Source: JBEKLJ01 sp050010255 (lineage in GTDB: Bacteria > Acidobacteriota > Terriglobia > Bryobacterales > Bryobacteraceae). From it: a DNA stretch of 19,316 nt. The position numbers and the translations under genes are program-made. The notes beneath the pieces were generated by a model, which was not told where the DNA came from, made no database searches, and saw nothing but the letters and a program-made list of their open reading frames with translations. Below, piece by piece: positions 1-6,976 of the stretch; within the stretch, counting starts at the first letter, position 1, and each line of letters begins with the position of its first letter. Where the stretch lies: NCBI GenBank assembly GCA_050010255.1, contig JBEKLJ010000039.1, positions 1 to 19,316 of the forward strand, written 5' to 3'.

Positions 1-17
1 GCGAACTCGAAGCGCAT
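1..17 (-). CDS. possible start of the next minus-strand gene, cut by the window edge
   Basis: Six bases after the stop of the LsrG-like gene an ATG (complement of 15-17) opens a frame reading M-R-F-E-F before the window ends. Its position and orientation fit a second gene of the same operon. An N-terminus of this kind is common in iron-containing alcohol dehydrogenases, but five residues prove nothing, and no clear ribosome binding site precedes the ATG. This is a guess based on position. Confidence 0.25.
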
Positions 18-23
18 CACGGC

Positions 24-329
24 CTACCAGGCGGCGTCGTCCGGGAAGACGCTGGAGTACTTGACGCTCGAGCGCGGCTCGGCCATCATCGGCGCCACCG
101 CGTCGCGCCAGGTCTGGTAGTGCCACGTCGCCTTGTGTTGCGCTGGCGCCTCAGCCGTCCGGTAGCACTCGACCAAAACGAACCGCGTGGGGTCGTCCGC
201 CTGCTGGGCCACGTCGAACCGCGTGATGCCGGGCTCGCGCACGCTGCTGCGGGCGTTCTCGATCGTGGCCAGCCTGAATGCCTCGACGTACTCGGGCTGG
301 ACCCGGGCGTGGACATGAACGACGAGCAT
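24..329 (-). CDS. LsrG/YgiN-like antibiotic biosynthesis monooxygenase (ABM) domain protein
   Basis: A 101-residue single-domain protein of the dimeric ferredoxin-like ABM fold, similar in length to E. coli LsrG (about 96 residues). The pattern N-x3-S-x-R-E-x-G-I-x-R-F-D-V, then P-T-R-F-x3-E-x-Y, H-K-A-T-W-H-Y and A-P-M-M-x-E-P-R follows LsrG and the YgiN-type quinol monooxygenases closely. The ATG at 329 is chosen because a GGAGGAGG ribosome binding site sits about five bases upstream; the frame is open further upstream but shows no family similarity there. Family members either oxidise quinols or isomerise phosphorylated AI-2 derivatives, and many are uncharacterised cytoplasmic enzymes. 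The sequence does not decide between these roles. No lsr transport or kinase genes are visible nearby. A strong terminator hairpin lies 38 bases upstream of the start codon. Confidence 0.85.
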   Translation of the reverse strand: MLVVHVHARVQPEYVEAFRLATIENARSSVREPGITRFDVAQQADDPTRFVLVECYRTAEAPAQHKATWHYQTWRDAVAPMMAEPRSSVKYSSVFPDDAAW

Positions 330-366
330 GGTGCCTCCTCCTGGACAGCATAGCGGTCGGAGATGG

Positions 367-396
367 AAAAAGGGTGCGCCGAAGCGCACCCTTTTT
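367..396 (-). terminator. strong bidirectional intrinsic terminator with UUCG loop
   Basis: A perfect 13-bp inverted repeat (AAAAAGGGTGCGC and its complement) surrounds a four-base loop. Read on the minus strand it gives a C(UUCG)G tetraloop hairpin with a GC-rich stem followed by a run of five U. The plus strand also ends in five U, with a CGAA loop. It lies between the divergent starts of the LsrG-like gene (329) and the small membrane gene (546). It could stop leftward transcripts coming from the dehydrogenase at 913-2493, or attenuate the LsrG-like gene. Confidence 0.85.
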
Positions 397-545
397 CGCC
401 ACGTCAATCAGACTTGACCCTGAACTGATGACTTCTTGGTCCCCTTCGCATCGGGGCAGATTCATACTACCATATCCGGGTGCCGTCAACCGCAGCACGG
501 GGCGTGCATGCTCCACCGGCAGCCGGCGAACGGGGCGTGCGCTCG

Positions 546-908
546 ATGCCCGTGTTTGCGCCGTGGACCGGTGTTGCCCTGGTCGCGCTCGCCTCGGCCG
601 CCATCATCCGGCCGGCGTGGGCGGCTCCACCAGTGTGGCTGGCAGCCGCGGCGCTGGCGCGCGCCCTGGGCGCCTCGCGCAGCTACGCCAAAGCGCTGCG
701 CCGGCTCACCGTGCCGGCCGCCGTCGTTGTGGCCGCGGGCTGGCTGGCGTGGCTGCTGCCTCCCCTGGCGGGCACGCTGCTGGTCGTGGCCAGCCTGCCC
801 CTGGCGGGGTGGGAGGCCCGCCTGGCGCGATTCCGGCGCGCCTCCTCGCTGGGCCTGCCGCTGGTTCTGCTGGCCGCCGCCCTGGTCTTCTCCGCCTGGA
901 GGCGGTGA
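546..908 (+). CDS. small hydrophobic membrane protein, unknown function
   Basis: A 120-residue, Ala/Leu/Val-rich protein with three or four likely membrane segments (about residues 8-22, 28-42, 55-84 and 101-117) and short basic loops containing several Arg. I do not recognise the family. Nearly every codon in this frame ends in G or C, as in the neighbouring genes, and no competing long minus frame covers 400-680, which supports real coding. The ATG at 546 is the first ATG, but no clear ribosome binding site precedes it; GTG codons at 537, 504 and 480 are alternatives. The stop at 906-908 lies four bases from the stop of the convergent dehydrogenase gene, so no terminator fits between them. 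Confidence 0.6.
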   Translation: MPVFAPWTGVALVALASAAIIRPAWAAPPVWLAAAALARALGASRSYAKALRRLTVPAAVVVAAGWLAWLLPPLAGTLLVVASLPLAGWEARLARFRRASSLGLPLVLLAAALVFSAWRR

Positions 909-912
909 AGAT

Positions 913-2493
913 TCAGGTGAGCTTCTCCGCGATGGACTTCGCCTGGAGGAACAGCATCAGGTAGTCCGGCCCGCCGGCTTTGGAATCCGTGCCGGACATG
1001 TTGAACCCGCCGAACGGGTGCGCCCCCACCATGGCCCCCGTGCACTTCCGGTTGAAGTAGAGGTTGCCGGTGAAGAACTGCTCGGAGGCCTGGCGGATCT
1101 TCTCGCGATTGTTGGTGTAAACCGAGCCGGTCAGGCCGTACTCGGAGCAGTTCGCCAGCTCCAGCGCCTCATCGAAGTCCCGGGCCTTGGTCACCGCCAA
1201 CACCGGGCCGAAGATCTCCTCCCTAAAGATGGTGGCCTCTCTCGGCACGTCGGCGATGATGGTGGGCTGGATGAAGTACCCGTTGCCAGGGGCTGAGGCG
1301 CCGCCGGTGATAAGCCTGCCCTCGCGCTTGCCGATCTCGATATGGCCCAAGATCGACAGCAATGCCCTCTCGTTGATCACCGGGCCCATGTAATTCTCGG
1401 GCTGGTCCGCCGGGCCGACCCGAATGGCCTCCACCTTCTTCTTCAGCCGGCCCAGGAACTCGTCGTAAACCGCCTGGTCCACGATGGCCCGCGAGCACGC
1501 CGAGCACTTTTGCCCCTGGTAGCCGAAAGCGGAGACCAGCACGCCGTCCACGGCCTTCTCCAGATCGGCTTCCAGGTCCACGATGATGGCGTCCTTGCCG
1601 CCCATCTCGGCCACCACCCGCTTGATCCAGATCTGCCCGGGCTGCGGCCGGGCGGCGAGCTCGTTGATGCGCAGGCCCACTTCCTTCGAGCCCGTGAAGG
1701 AGATGAACCGCGTCCTGGGGTGCCGCACGAGGATGTCGCCCACCGACGCGCCGCTGCCAATCAGCAGGCAGAAGCTGCGCCCCGGGAAACCCGCCTCCCG
1801 CAACACCTCGACAAACTTCGCGGCAATGGTCGGCGTGTCGCTCGACGGCTTGATGACGACGGTGTTGCCGGTGACCAGGGCGGCCGTCGTCATGCCCACG
1901 AGAATCGCCAGCGGGAAATTCCAGGGCGAGATGACGACGCCCGCTCCCAGCGGCAGGTAGACGAGCTGATCCCGCTCGCCCGGGAACTGGTGCACGGGCT
2001 GGGGCCCGGCCAGGCGCAGCATCTCCCGCGCGTAGTACTCGCAGAAGTCGATCGCTTCCGAGACGTCGGCCTCGGCCTCGGGCCAGGTCTTGCCAGCCTC
2101 GTAGACCAGCCAGGCGTCGAACTCCAGCTTGCGCGCGCGCAGGAGCGCAGCCGCGCGCAGCAGCATGGCGGCGCGCTCTTCGGCCGGCGTGCGGCTCCAC
2201 TCCGGGAAGTAACTGTCGGCGGCTTCCACGGCGCGGCCGGCCAGCTCCGGCGTCGCCTTCTGGTGGAGGCCAACGATCTGCTCGGGGCTCGAGGGGTCAC
2301 GGGACTCGAGCCTCTGCGCGGTCCAAACGTCCTCGCCGTGAATCCAGAGCGCGTACTCACGGCCGAACTGGGCTCGCACCTGGGCCTGGGCCTGCTCCAT
2401 GGCCTGGCGGTTTTCAGGCTGCGTGAAATCCATCCAGGCCTCGTTCACAAACGGCGGCAACGCTTCACGAGATACAGTGGTACCCGCGCTCAT
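913..2493 (-). CDS. pruA: 1-pyrroline-5-carboxylate dehydrogenase (L-glutamate gamma-semialdehyde dehydrogenase)
   Basis: A 526-residue NAD(P)-dependent aldehyde dehydrogenase that would oxidise L-glutamate gamma-semialdehyde, in equilibrium with pyrroline-5-carboxylate, to glutamate. This is the second step of proline catabolism. The N-terminus (P-F-x-N-E, then D-F-T, N-R, G-R-E-Y) and the total length match the stand-alone RocA type of Bacillus (about 515 residues) rather than the fused PutA. Visible active-site parts are P-W-N-F-P (190-194), the general-base Glu in A-E-M-G-G-K (E296) and the nucleophile Cys in G-Q-K-C-S-A (C330). An AGGAGGTGAACA ribosome binding site precedes the ATG at 2493. 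No proline dehydrogenase is visible in the window. The YtxH-domain gene lies 90 bases upstream on the same strand and could be cotranscribed. Confidence 0.93.
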   Translation of the reverse strand: MSAGTTVSREALPPFVNEAWMDFTQPENRQAMEQAQAQVRAQFGREYALWIHGEDVWTAQRLESRDPSSPEQIVGLHQKATPELAGRAVEAADSYFPEWSRTPAEERAAMLLRAAALLRARKLEFDAWLVYEAGKTWPEAEADVSEAIDFCEYYAREMLRLAGPQPVHQFPGERDQLVYLPLGAGVVISPWNFPLAILVGMTTAALVTGNTVVIKPSSDTPTIAAKFVEVLREAGFPGRSFCLLIGSGASVGDILVRHPRTRFISFTGSKEVGLRINELAARPQPGQIWIKRVVAEMGGKDAIIVDLEADLEKAVDGVLVSAFGYQGQKCSACSRAIVDQAVYDEFLGRLKKKVEAIRVGPADQPENYMGPVINERALLSILGHIEIGKREGRLITGGASAPGNGYFIQPTIIADVPREATIFREEIFGPVLAVTKARDFDEALELANCSEYGLTGSVYTNNREKIRQASEQFFTGNLYFNRKCTGAMVGAHPFGGFNMSGTDSKAGGPDYLMLFLQAKSIAEKLT

Positions 2494-2583
2494 TGTTCAC
2501 CTCCTGCTAGCTGGCGCCTAAACCGCGCTCAGATCGGCCCGCTGTCCGGCGCAGTCCGCTCGCGGCAGGCGCTTCGTCTCAGC

Positions 2584-2886
2584 TCAGCCCTTGACCGCCC
2601 GCCGGCCCAGCTCCACCAGCCCGGCCGCGCGCGTGGCGGCGTCGCTGGCGATGCCGGCTCCCTTGCGGTAGGCTCCGCGGCCGGCCTCCGCGATCCGCTC
2701 GCCGGTCTCCACCAGAGTGTCGCGAACTTGTTCGCCCGTCTCCAGGACAGCGTCGCGCGCCTCCGCGGCCTTGCGGCCTACCAGCTTGCGGGTCTCTTTC
2801 CCAGACTTGGGGGCGTAAAGCAGGGCAATGCCTGCGCCGACCGCGACCCCGATCAGCAGCCACGTCATCCGTTCCCTCGCTGTCAT
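2584..2886 (-). CDS. YtxH-domain small membrane-anchored protein
   Basis: A 100-residue protein with one N-terminal membrane segment (about residues 8-25, W-L-L-I-G-V-A-V-G-A-G-I-A-L-L-Y-A-P), directly followed by K-S-G-K-E-T-R and a long charged, probably helical or coiled tail rich in Ala, Glu and Arg. This arrangement, especially L-L-x-A-P-x-S-G-x-E-T-R, is the hallmark of YtxH-domain proteins, often linked to general stress in Firmicutes and of unknown function elsewhere. The start at 2886 has AGGAGG ten bases upstream; Met7 (2868) with GAGGG upstream is an alternative. It lies upstream of the dehydrogenase gene in the same direction, which may or may not be functional. Confidence 0.8.
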   Translation of the reverse strand: MTARERMTWLLIGVAVGAGIALLYAPKSGKETRKLVGRKAAEARDAVLETGEQVRDTLVETGERIAEAGRGAYRKGAGIASDAATRAAGLVELGRRAVKG

Positions 2887-3028
2887 TCCCGTGGATCCTC
2901 CTGGGTCCTATTCTACCGGTTCTGCCGGATGCCGCCGGAATCTTAAGGGAGTCTGAGTTCTCTCGTGCCTGCGCAGGCGCGGGTGTCGGCCGCGCTGGCG
3001 CCGCGGGCGGGCGGCATGAGCGACGCCC

Positions 3029-5515
3029 CTACTTGTTCAGCTCCTCGGCCGGGATCACCGGCAGCAGGACGTGCGAGGGGTACTGTGGCGAGTGGTAGAC
3101 GGTCTGCTGCGCGGGCACGTGCTTCGTCTCCATCTCGTTATGGCCGCCGGTGTTCAGGTTGCGCGAGAAGTTCGGGAACAGGGCCGAGGCGACCTCCACC
3201 CGCAACCGGTGGCCTGCGGGAATCGTGATCCCGGTGTGCCACAGATCGAGCTGGTACTCGTAGACCTGGCCGGGCTTGAGAAACTCCGGCCGGCTCATGC
3301 TCCGGCGGTACCGGGCACGTACCTTGCCAGTGGCCAGCCAGAAGGTCTTGCCGTCCGCTTCGATCTCCACCAGGCTGACGAACCAGTCCGTGTCGCGTGC
3401 CGAGGAGGAGGCATAGAGCACCGCCGAGAGCGGGCCGGCAAAGGTGAGCGGCTTTTGGAGCGGCTCGGTCTGGTAGACCAAGATGTCGCGCCGCTGGGCG
3501 GTGACGCTCTCGTGGTACGCCTCCGCTTCCTTCTTTTTCTGCTCGACCGATCTGACCTGCCGGTCCTGCTCCTCGGTGGTCTCGTCGAACCGCGGGTCGG
3601 GCGTCGGGTCCGCTGGATCGTAGACGTACCTGTCGGAAGCTGCGCCGGCCGGCACATCCAGAGTCAGCCTGCCGTCGCCCCGCGAAGTGTTGGCTTGCCC
3701 GCCGCTGGCCAGGTAGAGCTTGGTGAACCTGGTCGCGGCCAGCGGGTAGGTCTCGCCGCGCAGCCACTTGTTGGTGCCCATGACGAACATGCTCACCAGC
3801 GGCTCCCTGGCGATTCCGTTATCGATTCCTTTGAGCCAGTAATCGAACCACCGCAGGTAGTCCCGCTGGAGATCGATGATGGCCTGCGGGCCGAAGTCGC
3901 GCTCGTCGATCCTTCGCCCGGCCGTGTCGGTGTGGCCCCACGGGCCGAGGACGAGCTTCTGATACGGGTGGCCAGCTTCCCGCATACGGAGATAGTTCAG
4001 CTTGGTGCCGATGCCGTCGCCGTCGAACCAGCCAGATTGGTGAAAGACCGGGATGCGGACTTCCCGCAGGCGGTCCAGAAACGCGGCCTGCCGCCAGTAG
4101 GGGTCCTCGACCGGGTGCTGGATCCACTTCCGCCAGTAGGGGTTCTGCTTGCCCAGCACCGCTCTGTCCAGCTCGATCACGGGCAGCGAGTTCAGCAGCG
4201 TGCGGTACTTCTTCTCACCGATCCTGCTCAGGGCGACACCGGAGAGGTCCGCCGTCGCGCGGCTTTCCAGGATGTCGGCCCACCAAATGCCGCCCAGGAT
4301 GAAGAACGTCCCGTACTCGTAAGGGATGTTATAGAGCGGGTCGGGCGGCGCGACGTTCGGGATGATGGTCACCAGGTGTGGCGGCCGCTCGCGCGCGGCC
4401 CACCACTGGACCCAGCCGACATAGGAGCCGCCGATCATGCCCACCTTGCCATTCGACCAGGGCTGTCTGGCCAGCCACTCGATGGTGTCGTAGCCGTCCC
4501 GCGGCTCGTTGACGAAGGGCTCCCAAATCCCGCCCGAAGCGAAGCGCCCGCGGCAGTCCTCGACCGCCACCGCATAGCCCCGCCGGGCGTAGTATCGCGC
4601 CTGAAGCTCGAGCATGTCCTTCTGGTAAGGCGTGCGCACCAGAATGACCGGGAACCGGCCGTCGGCCTGCGGCAGGTAGATGTCGGCGGCCAGCTTCACC
4701 CCGTCGCGCATCGGGACACTGACATTGCGCTCGCGCTTGACCTCGTACTTCGGCTGGGAGAGCATCGGGTCCACCGTTTCGGCCTGCCGCAGCGCCTCGT
4801 AGCCTTCCCGCACGAAAGCGGCGTGCTGGGCCGGCACATCGCCGAGATAGACTTTTCCGTCGCGATCGGCCCAGAGTATGACGTCCACGCCCGGAAGCGC
4901 GTAGGTATAGCGGTACAGCTCCAGATCGCGCCCGGCGATGCTGCGCTCCACCCTGTCCCGGAGCTCAAGCGAGGCGTCGAGGGGACGCGAGCCCGGCACC
5001 ATGATGAGCGGGAACTGCTGCTTCCCGCCCTGGGCGCGGTCGTAGAGCCGCACCGCCTGGCTCATGAGCGCCGGCCCGTAGTTGTCGAACAGGCGCGACT
5101 CGGGCTTGATCGTGATGATGTCGGTCTTGTCCTTCCGCGTGCGGCGCGCGGTCGCTCCCTCGCGCACGGTTTGGACCGGCCCCGTCGGCGCGTCCATGGA
5201 CAGCTTCACCCAGCGGCCGTCTGGGTCCGGCGCAACGGCGGTCTTGAAGGTCACGCTCTGGCCGCCGAGCGAAATCGTGGCCTCATTCTCGTAAGAGCCG
5301 TCAGGCTGCCACTTGAAGCGCAGCGTGCCGACGCGGTCCTCGTTCACGTAGAGGTAGAACGTGCCGGAGTCCGAGAAGCCCGACAGCGGGGCGGGGAGGC
5401 CGGACTCGGCGGGAGCCGCGGCGCCTTGCGGCGCAGGGGCGGCAGGCTGGCCGGAAACCTGGGCCGCGGCCAGAAGCGCAAGGAACAGGAGAACCACCGT
5501 CTTTCGGAATCGCAT
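3029..5515 (-). CDS. exported CocE/NonD family hydrolase (X-Pro dipeptidyl-peptidase S15 type)
   Basis: An 828-residue serine hydrolase. Residues 1-22 form a signal peptide (basic start, hydrophobic core, cut near V-S-G-Q). A separate beta-rich N-terminal domain (about 45-240) precedes the alpha/beta-hydrolase domain starting near Y257. The likely catalytic triad is S364 in G-G-S-Y-V-G, D498 in G-W-F-D-G-D and H528 in G-P-W-G-H-T. The C-terminal jelly-roll domain of the S15/CocE family follows from about residue 580. The family includes X-Pro dipeptidyl-peptidases, cocaine esterase and glutaryl-7-ACA acylase, so the substrate cannot be assigned. The ATG at 5515 is chosen because it starts the signal peptide and has GAGG five bases upstream; the frame is open to 5611. 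It is divergent from the YihY-type gene. Confidence 0.9.
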   Translation of the reverse strand: MRFRKTVVLLFLALLAAAQVSGQPAAPAPQGAAAPAESGLPAPLSGFSDSGTFYLYVNEDRVGTLRFKWQPDGSYENEATISLGGQSVTFKTAVAPDPDGRWVKLSMDAPTGPVQTVREGATARRTRKDKTDIITIKPESRLFDNYGPALMSQAVRLYDRAQGGKQQFPLIMVPGSRPLDASLELRDRVERSIAGRDLELYRYTYALPGVDVILWADRDGKVYLGDVPAQHAAFVREGYEALRQAETVDPMLSQPKYEVKRERNVSVPMRDGVKLAADIYLPQADGRFPVILVRTPYQKDMLELQARYYARRGYAVAVEDCRGRFASGGIWEPFVNEPRDGYDTIEWLARQPWSNGKVGMIGGSYVGWVQWWAARERPPHLVTIIPNVAPPDPLYNIPYEYGTFFILGGIWWADILESRATADLSGVALSRIGEKKYRTLLNSLPVIELDRAVLGKQNPYWRKWIQHPVEDPYWRQAAFLDRLREVRIPVFHQSGWFDGDGIGTKLNYLRMREAGHPYQKLVLGPWGHTDTAGRRIDERDFGPQAIIDLQRDYLRWFDYWLKGIDNGIAREPLVSMFVMGTNKWLRGETYPLAATRFTKLYLASGGQANTSRGDGRLTLDVPAGAASDRYVYDPADPTPDPRFDETTEEQDRQVRSVEQKKKEAEAYHESVTAQRRDILVYQTEPLQKPLTFAGPLSAVLYASSSARDTDWFVSLVEIEADGKTFWLATGKVRARYRRSMSRPEFLKPGQVYEYQLDLWHTGITIPAGHRLRVEVASALFPNFSRNLNTGGHNEMETKHVPAQQTVYHSPQYPSHVLLPVIPAEELNK

Positions 5516-5640
5516 ATGAGCCTCAGTAGCAGTTTGACAAATGTGGCGCGCCCGCGGGTTCCGGGGCGAGGATCGCCCGTAAGTTGTCTTTTGATACAGC
5601 CTTCTCCGCACCGTGCGCGCCGCGCTACCCTGAAGGTCTG
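5516..5640. other. divergent intergenic region between S15 hydrolase and YihY-type genes
   Basis: This 125-base gap must hold the promoters of both divergent genes unless they start further away. A TTGACA at 5534-5539 on the plus strand lacks a good -10 at 16-18 bases. TTTGACAAA (5533-5541) is a short inverted repeat that could be an operator half or chance. I cannot assign a promoter with confidence. Confidence 0.4.
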
Positions 5641-6528
5641 ATGCTCGACCTCGAGGAGCGGCCCGCCGACGGCCTCCCGGCCCCCGAGCCTCTGCGCGCT
5701 TTCCTGAAGCGGCGTCTCAGGCACACCTTCCGCTACTGGATGCAGACCGAGGTCCACGTCTACGGTTTCTCCATCGCCGCCAACGTGCTGCTCTCGTTCT
5801 TCCCGTTTCTGATCGTGATCTTCTCGGTCTGCCGCGATGTGCTGGGGTGGAAAACAACCCTGAACATGATCGGGATCGTGCTGGGCGACTACTTCCCCGG
5901 CGAGCTCTCCGACACGAACGCGCTGGCAGCCTTCATGTTTCGGAACCTGCGGCATGCCATCGAGTCGCGCGGCACGTTCCAGGTCGTGTCCCTGTTCCTG
6001 CTGCTCTTCACGGCCAACGGCATCTTCGAGCCGCTCGAGGTCGCGCTGAACAAGGCTTGGGGCATCACCAAGAATCGCAGCTTTGTCCGGAATCAGATTG
6101 TCAGCCTCGGCCTGATCTTCGCCTGCGGCAGCCTGGCCCTGGCCTCCACCGTGCTTTCGGGCTGGAACCTGCGTCTGCTAGGCGACTCCGGTTTCGGGAG
6201 GTTCCTGGAGCAGACGTTCTTCAAGATGGCGGCGGTGCCCGTCTTGATGCTGATGCTCCTGCTGATTTACTGGCGGCTGCCGAACGCGAAGGTTTCGGTC
6301 CGGTTCGCGCTGCTCCCGGCCATCTTCGTGGGCCTGGCGCTGGAAGCGCTCAAGTACGTCAACCTTCTGCTTTTTCCCTTGTGGCGATACAAGCTGGAGG
6401 CTGAATACGGGCCGTTCTACCGTTCGGTGACCATCCTCCTGTGGAGCTTCCTGGGCGCGATGATCATTCTAGCCGGGGCGGAGTGGGCGGCGCGGTCGGC
6501 CGAAGAGAACCGCGGTCGACGCCCGTAG
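5641..6528 (+). CDS. YihY/virulence factor BrkB family membrane protein
   Basis: A 295-residue integral inner-membrane protein with about six hydrophobic segments. The first (near Y-G-F-S-I-A-A-N-V-L-L-S-F-F-P-F) and the last (S-V-T-I-L-L-W-S-F-L-G-A-M-I-I-L-A-G-A-E) match conserved YihY/BrkB blocks. The family was once called ribonuclease BN in error; its function is unsettled, with suggested roles in envelope or transport processes. The ATG at 5641 has AAGG about five bases upstream; a TTG at 5584 would add 19 residues. The last residues (A-R-S-A-E-E-N-R-G-R-R-P) and the stop codon lie inside a 65-bp repeat that recurs at 9481, so the natural C-terminus may have been replaced or extended by the repeat. 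Confidence 0.88.
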   Translation: MLDLEERPADGLPAPEPLRAFLKRRLRHTFRYWMQTEVHVYGFSIAANVLLSFFPFLIVIFSVCRDVLGWKTTLNMIGIVLGDYFPGELSDTNALAAFMFRNLRHAIESRGTFQVVSLFLLLFTANGIFEPLEVALNKAWGITKNRSFVRNQIVSLGLIFACGSLALASTVLSGWNLRLLGDSGFGRFLEQTFFKMAAVPVLMLMLLLIYWRLPNAKVSVRFALLPAIFVGLALEALKYVNLLLFPLWRYKLEAEYGPFYRSVTILLWSFLGAMIILAGAEWAARSAEENRGRRP

Positions 6529-6554
6529 TCCGTCCGCAGGCAGAATCGGTAGTG
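6489..6554. repeat. dispersed 65-bp repeat, copy 1, overlapping the YihY gene end
   Basis: It matches 9481-9545 in the same orientation. By eye there are seven substitutions, all transitions, and one single-base indel. It contains an 8-bp stem, GTCGGCCG (6495-6502) with CGGTCGAC (6513-6520), one G-U wobble and a 10-base loop, and it covers the YihY stop codon at 6526-6528. Confidence 0.8.
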
Positions 6555-6976
6555 TGAGGTAGCATCTGGCCGTGACGCAGCCTGGCTAGCGTGCTGGCTT
6601 GGGGTTCCGAATCGATGTCCTTGTAAGTTATTGACACAACATGACTTGCAGATGGACCGCTGGCTCTTTCTTGCCTGCTTTTCTAGAGTTTTTGCTACAG
6701 TCGGCCTCCACGGATTGCCGACAGGCCCGTCCTGAGCGGCTTCCACGCAGTTGGACCGCTTGTATTTGCGGCAGTTGGCTGTCAATCCGCCCCGTCAGCG
6801 CCACCGGCCCGTGCTCCTGAAGCTCGGTCAGCAAAATGACTCCATCCCGCAGAATGCCCTGCTCGCCGTCCCCTTCCGCACGCTGCGGTCCCAGAATCGA
6901 ACACCGGGCGCGCCGCCGGCCAACTTGAATCAACTGTTTACCGTTGGTCCGAGACTTGCAGATCCCCTGGTGCGAT
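6529..6976. other. 448-base stretch without a convincing gene
   Basis: The first 26 bases are the end of the 65-bp repeat. The part around 6600-6700 is AT-richer than its surroundings and contains a TTGACA (6631-6636) without a matching -10. The 11-mer GACTTGCAGAT occurs at 6643-6653 and again at 6953-6963, shortly before the ADOP gene start. Frames crossing the region show no recognisable protein. It probably holds the ADOP promoter and decayed sequence. Confidence 0.5.

Noticed and set aside
2967..2978. Perfect 12-base palindrome GCCTGCGCAGGC after the S15 hydrolase gene as a terminator
   Set aside because: A perfect palindrome leaves no loop, and no U-run follows; such sites are common in GC-rich DNA.
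3071..5641. Long plus-strand open frame of 856 codons opposite the S15 hydrolase
   Set aside because: It is antisense to a gene with a signal peptide and a full catalytic triad, shows no protein family features, and is rich in Arg, Val and Asp as expected of GC-rich antisense frames.
6631..6653. Sigma-70 promoter starting with TTGACA
   Set aside because: No acceptable -10 hexamer lies 16 to 18 bases downstream.
6628..6976. Minus-strand frame before the ADOP gene as a decayed regulator
   Set aside because: It lacks any recognisable motif, and PadR-like or sigma-factor signatures are absent.
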